10,224 nucleotides of DNA, taken from Myxococcales bacterium. Lineage in GTDB: Bacteria; Myxococcota; Bradymonadia; REDH01. The stretch is taken from positions 1 through 10,224 of the forward strand of contig JAGWVZ010000084.1 of assembly GCA_018970625.1 (NCBI GenBank), given 5' to 3'. The notes beneath the pieces were generated by a model. That model was not told where the DNA came from and did no database searches. It saw only the letters and a program-made list of their open reading frames with translations. Position numbers and translations under genes: made by a program. Shown here piece by piece: positions 6,755 through 10,224 of the stretch. Position 1 is the first letter of the stretch, and each line of letters starts with the position of its first letter.

Positions 6755-7677
6755 AAGCCGCTGTCGGTTCGAAGCCAGGGGCGATTCTCTTCTATCCATT
6801 GCACAGCAAAATCGACGAGCTCGCGCTGTGGCATCAATCGGCATGTGGCATTCCCCACCACCGTGTTCTTTACCACGCCGGAAACCCGGTCGAAAATTCG
6901 GCCTGATTCTTCGAAATCACTCGAGTCAATTGCAACATCCTCAAAGGTCACCCACTGACGCTCCCCATTCACCAACAGGGGCGCCGACGTAAACGTCGTG
7001 GATTTACCGGGCCATTGTGCACGATATTCGGCCAGATGCATGGACGTATTATTACGGTGGCCCACGCCAAGCAGAAATACCCAGGCATGCAAATCATACA
7101 ACCGTGCCAGAGGCGAGCGCTCACCTAGTCCCCATTCCAGAGAGTGGTCCTCTGTCACGGTATCGCGGTGTTTGCCCCACGCCGCAAACGACGCCTGCGG
7201 ATGATACGAACGCCGAACACCGGGCCATTTACGAAACAACTCAGGAATGACCCCCATCGAGCGGGTTGGCGTCTCATCTACGTCAAAGGCTGGCATTTCC
7301 TGCCGAATTTCTTCCCACCACGATTCGGGCACCGACGGCATGCGCCAGTACTCGGGATCGGTCAGCGAGGTGGAATGCGTGGGCATGACAAGGGTACCTT
7401 CGGGGGTCAGCACCTGCTGCAGCGCCTGAATGACGGCCTGTGCGCCTCCGGCAACCCAACCCAGAGCGCTCAGCGAGGAATGGACAATGACCGTCATGCC
7501 CGGGCGCAACCCGGCCCTCTGAAAACCCGCAACCAGTCGGGGCACGGTCATCGGTGCTCCGCCCGACGCGGCGACCGCCCTGCCCTCACCCTTCCACGGC
7601 TCGCTGGTGCGGGCTGGCGCGGTCTGGCTACGCGATGCCATGGCCTCTTCAATGAGCGCTAGCGAGCGGCGCGGCAT
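6751..7677 (-). CDS. AAC(3)-family N-acetyltransferase (aminoglycoside 3-N-acetyltransferase-like)
   Basis: This family uses acetyl-CoA to acetylate an amino group, classically N3 of 2-deoxystreptamine aminoglycosides, in the cytoplasm. The 308-residue product carries the family blocks IVHSSLSALGWVAGGAQ (64-80), GTLVMPTHS (94-102), DETPTRSMGVIPELFRK (134-150), VRRSYHPQASFAAWG (154-168, with conserved His159), LGERSPLARLYDL (184-196) and LLGVGHRNNTSMHLAE (202-217). It is about 40 residues longer at the N-terminus than typical members. That extension looks polar and disordered, and an internal start at Met43 is possible. ATG 7677 is favoured because GGAGGT lies 7 nt upstream and the ATG shares a base with the preceding gene's stop (TAATG). 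The stop overlaps the methyltransferase start (ATGA), so it is the middle gene of a coupled operon. Because its neighbour is a cell-wall amidase, the natural substrate may be an amino sugar or other metabolite rather than an antibiotic; that is inference. Resistance should not be assumed. Confidence 0.9.
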   Translation of the reverse strand: MPRRSLALIEEAMASRSQTAPARTSEPWKGEGRAVAASGGAPMTVPRLVAGFQRAGLRPGMTVIVHSSLSALGWVAGGAQAVIQALQQVLTPEGTLVMPTHSTSLTDPEYWRMPSVPESWWEEIRQEMPAFDVDETPTRSMGVIPELFRKWPGVRRSYHPQASFAAWGKHRDTVTEDHSLEWGLGERSPLARLYDLHAWVFLLGVGHRNNTSMHLAEYRAQWPGKSTTFTSAPLLVNGERQWVTFEDVAIDSSDFEESGRIFDRVSGVVKNTVVGNATCRLMPQRELVDFAVQWIEENRPWLRTDSGL

Positions 7678-7698
7678 TAGACCGACCTCCGGCGTCGT
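7677..7698 (-). promoter_or_regulatory. Ribosome-binding site and TAATG stop/start junction for the acetyltransferase gene
   Basis: On the minus strand GGAGGT stands 7 nt before the acetyltransferase ATG (7677-7675), inside the last codons of the amidase gene. The amidase TAA and this ATG share one base. This settles the acetyltransferase start and implies re-initiation or coupled translation. Confidence 0.85.
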
Positions 7699-10224
7699 GC
7701 GCCCAGGAGGGCCAGCAGCGTCAGACCGGCGACGCTGGTCTCGCCGGCCTGTGCGGCCGAGGTCGTCGCGCAGCCACAGCCGTCGTGCACCCGCGCTGTG
7801 TCCGGCAGCTGTCCGGCATCATCGCGGTTGCCTCCCGCGTCGCGCGGTCGGCCTGTATCGGGGTCCACGTCGTCGGTCGCGACGTCGTAAGCGGCGTCGG
7901 TGGGTAGTGGGCTTGCATCATCGGTGGCGTCGCTCTCTTCGTCGCGGTCGGCCGATTCAAGCGGGCCGACATCAAAGCTGAACCCGTCTTCGGGTACAGG
8001 CCCCGTGTCGCCGTCGCTCTCGACCACTTCGCCCGCATCCGAAATACCACTCACGGTCAGGTAGCGAAGTACGCCCTGCATCAACGCCGCGCGCGTGGCC
8101 GAGTCGACGACGGTCTCGAAAGGAAAACCAAACAATACCGATCGGGAACCCATGACCGCAGCGCCACCCGTACCCTCATAACGCAGTGAAACAAAGGCAC
8201 CCTCGGCCGCAGCAAACACGTCTGGAAAATCCACGTTGTAGGTCCCCGCGTTTCCATCATCGAAGGTAAATGGTGCAATTTCAGCAAAGGTAGCGTCGGC
8301 GAGTGCCTGAATGCCATATGTTGCAGCGTCATCGGCCGCGTATTCCGCCTGAAATGCCGCGCGCAAAAATGCCTGATCGGTCGGGCTGCCCCGTTCCTGT
8401 AAATCCCAGCCAATTTCGGCACCCGACGCGAATATACGCCCGCCGGCATCCAGAAAGGCGAGCACCTGTGCCTGCTGGTCATCGTTGAACGTCTCGTCGG
8501 CGGTGGATTCTTCGCCGGCCTGCCAGATCAGCGCTTCGTAACCCGAAAGGTCCACCTCATCTCCCAGCGCAGCCGAAGTGGCACCGTCCGCTGCGTAACG
8601 TGCTCCACCGGCAGCGGTCGCCTCACTCACCGCCAGCGCGTACCGAATGGCATAATCGAAGGTATTTCCTTCTTCGCCGGTGCTGCGGTCCCAACGGTCA
8701 AAAGCGGTCACCAGCAATAACGGCGCAGCGTTGGTGCCCGCGCTAACCGCCGAAACCACCGTCGAAGCGGGTCCTTCTCCTCCAGCGTTTACGCCCGCGA
8801 TGCGCACAGAGACGGGCGTTCCCGGCTCAAACGCCCCCAGACGAAATTCATTGCCCAGCACCTGCGTACCCGCGTCAAAGGCATCATTTCCAACGGCGGC
8901 ATAGACCCGCCAGCTGTCCGCCAGGCCGCTTCCCTGCCGCCCGTCCGATGCTTCCCACGACGCAACCAGCTCGCCGTCGCGGTTTTGCAGCACCACCGCC
9001 AACGGCGGCTCGGGAACAAACGGCGCCGACGGATCGAAATAACGCACGATCGCGCGCGCCATGGCGCGACCTACGATACGCCGAAAACGTGGGTCCTTGA
9101 GCGCGTTGACATCCGGCCCGGTGTCTGGGCTGCGGTCGTGAAATGCCACCTCGACCAGCGCGCCCGGCGCCGAGTCCAGCTCTCGCACCTCGCCAAAATC
9201 GGCCGTCTTTTTTCCGCGGTCCACCCACGCCGGGTTGTAGTACGCCTGAATATCGTCCACCACGGCGTCGTGAACGAGGTCGCGAAACGCGATCGAACCG
9301 GGCGTTGGCGTACCATTCCACGCGTAGGTCTCGGTTCCTGTTCCACCGGCTGCGTTGGTATGAATCGAGAGATACAGGTCCACTCCCAGCGCGTTGGCCC
9401 ACAGCGGGCGGGCCACAACGTCGCTGTCCCGGTCGGACGCCCGTGCCTGCCAGATCGCGGTGGGTGCTCCGTTCGCCTCGGCGTAGTGGACGGCTGCTTC
9501 GCGCCAGGCAGGCGCATCGGTGCGCTGGCCCGACCGCACGACAACGCCCGTGGTGGTGCCAAATAAAACGCTGTCGGCAATCACCACTTCGCCATCGACG
9601 GCGTCGGTGGTCCATGCAACGCCCTGCCCTGCATCGAAAGAAAAGGTGCCCACATAGAACCACTGCGGACCTGAAACCCGCTGATTCACCGGAACCCGCG
9701 TCTCACCACCGCGATGCGTCACCGAAAGAATTACGGCCGAGCTGCGGTTTGCGCTGCCAACAAATCGCACATAAACCGGCGCATTTTCGGTCGCTTCGGG
9801 AGTGGCGTAAAAGGCTCGGGAATCCGTATCGAGATTCGCGAAGCGATAATCGCCGCCATAACCACCCGCATTCGAACCATCCTCAAAAACACCGGTCTCG
9901 GAATAGCCCGAATCGCCATCGTCGATGACCACCGGCGGTAACGAAGAACGGCTGCGCTCGCGCATCCAGATGGTTTCGGCGCCCGCGCCGCGCAGGTACG
10001 GCTCCAGATGCCAGTGCGCGATGATGCTGGTTGTATAGTCTTCAATCAGCCCGAACGAGTCGGAGCGCTGCGTGGTGAAGCCGCTTCCGGTCCAGTACAG
10101 CCCGTGCCCCGGGCTGACGGCAATGCGACGCCCGGTCAACGCCCCCTCCGGCCGGTGCTCCAGCAGCGCAGACCAGCGCAGGTGAAAGGGCAACCAGTAA
10201 TCGGAGCCTTCGTCGTTCTGTTCA
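7677..10224 (-). CDS. Exported N-acetylmuramoyl-L-alanine amidase with inserted golvesin-like domain, FnIII domain, Rossmann-like domain and MYXO-CTERM anchor (5'-truncated by the window edge)
   Basis: The frame is open to the right edge; the TTG at 10193 is not a credible start, since EQNDEGSDYW precedes it. The signal peptide must lie outside. Numbering that codon as 1, the order is as follows. The first half of an Amidase_3 zinc hydrolase holds AVSPGHG (His30) and Glu51. A golvesin/xanthan-lyase-type beta domain (about 88-211) holds DDGDSGYSETG and GGYGGDYR. The amidase resumes with YLSIHTNAAG (His278) and ALVEVAFHD (Glu348), completing the expected Zn ligands and catalytic Glu. A fibronectin type III domain follows at about 396-484. 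A domain at about 491-715 (LLLVTAFDRW, FLDAGGRIFASG) resembles class I glutamine amidotransferase folds without an identifiable catalytic triad. An Asp/Pro/Thr-rich linker (about 718-803) leads to DGCGC (804-808), a short hydrophobic helix and RRRR (833-836), as in MYXO-CTERM. It should cleave the amide between MurNAc and L-Ala in peptidoglycan at the cell surface. It is the visible first gene of the three-gene operon. Confidence 0.9.
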   Translation of the reverse strand, partial: EQNDEGSDYWLPFHLRWSALLEHRPEGALTGRRIAVSPGHGLYWTGSGFTTQRSDSFGLIEDYTTSIIAHWHLEPYLRGAGAETIWMRERSRSSLPPVVIDDGDSGYSETGVFEDGSNAGGYGGDYRFANLDTDSRAFYATPEATENAPVYVRFVGSANRSSAVILSVTHRGGETRVPVNQRVSGPQWFYVGTFSFDAGQGVAWTTDAVDGEVVIADSVLFGTTTGVVVRSGQRTDAPAWREAAVHYAEANGAPTAIWQARASDRDSDVVARPLWANALGVDLYLSIHTNAAGGTGTETYAWNGTPTPGSIAFRDLVHDAVVDDIQAYYNPAWVDRGKKTADFGEVRELDSAPGALVEVAFHDRSPDTGPDVNALKDPRFRRIVGRAMARAIVRYFDPSAPFVPEPPLAVVLQNRDGELVASWEASDGRQGSGLADSWRVYAAVGNDAFDAGTQVLGNEFRLGAFEPGTPVSVRIAGVNAGGEGPASTVVSAVSAGTNAAPLLLVTAFDRWDRSTGEEGNTFDYAIRYALAVSEATAAGGARYAADGATSAALGDEVDLSGYEALIWQAGEESTADETFNDDQQAQVLAFLDAGGRIFASGAEIGWDLQERGSPTDQAFLRAAFQAEYAADDAATYGIQALADATFAEIAPFTFDDGNAGTYNVDFPDVFAAAEGAFVSLRYEGTGGAAVMGSRSVLFGFPFETVVDSATRAALMQGVLRYLTVSGISDAGEVVESDGDTGPVPEDGFSFDVGPLESADRDEESDATDDASPLPTDAAYDVATDDVDPDTGRPRDAGGNRDDAGQLPDTARVHDGCGCATTSAAQAGETSVAGLTLLALLGARRRRSV
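7680..7784 (-). other. MYXO-CTERM-like C-terminal sorting signal (within the amidase gene)
   Basis: The encoded tail reads DGCGC, then about 24 residues including the hydrophobic SVAGLTLLALLGA, then RRRRSV. Small-residue/Cys motif, transmembrane segment and Arg cluster is the tripartite layout of MYXO-CTERM (TIGR03901), known from Myxococcota proteins such as TraA and linked to myxosortase processing and cell-surface display. The hydrophobic stretch is rather short. The call rests on pattern only. Confidence 0.8.

Noticed and set aside
6751..7677. Calling the AAC(3)-like gene an acquired antibiotic-resistance gene
   Set aside because: There is no mobile context, the family includes members with other substrates, and the substrate cannot be read from sequence.
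8985..9566. Plus-strand open frame of 193 residues opposite the amidase
   Set aside because: It is antisense to the catalytic half of the amidase, with an Arg-rich composition typical of shadow frames in GC-rich DNA.
10191..10193. TTG at 10193 as the start of the amidase
   Set aside because: The frame stays open upstream to the window edge, encoding EQNDEGSDYW, and an exported protein needs a signal peptide that is not visible here.

Overview
This GC-rich, gene-dense window most likely comes from the old 'deltaproteobacterial' assemblage (Myxococcota or relatives such as Bradymonadota). The best clue is the large exported protein at the right end. It finishes with an Asp-rich linker, a Gly-Cys-Gly-Cys motif, a short hydrophobic helix and an Arg cluster, which together resemble the MYXO-CTERM surface-sorting signal. 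No rRNA, tRNA, CRISPR array, insertion sequence or phage gene was recognised, and the longest non-coding stretch is 278 bp.

Layout. (1) Positions 1-2733, plus strand: the C-terminal three quarters of a B12-dependent methylmalonyl-CoA mutase large subunit, cut by the left edge, then its G-protein chaperone MeaB/ArgK. (2) Positions 2859-3860, minus strand: an uncharacterised protein with a strongly acidic C-terminal tail, then a short DksA/TraR-type C4 zinc-finger protein. (3) Positions 4139-5476, plus strand: a class II DAHP synthase, the first enzyme of the shikimate pathway, divergent from the acidic protein. (4) Positions 5438-10224, minus strand: a tightly coupled three-gene operon. In transcription order it encodes a secreted, surface-anchored N-acetylmuramoyl-L-alanine amidase (cut by the right edge), an AAC(3)-family N-acetyltransferase (TAATG junction), and a TrmA/RumA-type Fe-S/SAM RNA methyltransferase homologue (ATGA junction).

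Functional reading. The mutase and MeaB form a metabolic pair that interconverts methylmalonyl-CoA and succinyl-CoA and keeps the B12 enzyme active. The DAHP synthase is housekeeping biosynthesis. The right-hand operon is the least ordinary part. Its amidase appears to have a golvesin/xanthan-lyase-type beta domain inserted inside the catalytic domain. Its last gene keeps the four cluster cysteines of the m5U methyltransferases but has lost the aligned nucleophilic Cys, the base Glu and the motif IV Asp. I see no clear new defence or mobile system. The best candidates for something undescribed are that divergent methyltransferase, the operon it belongs to, and the acidic-tailed protein.
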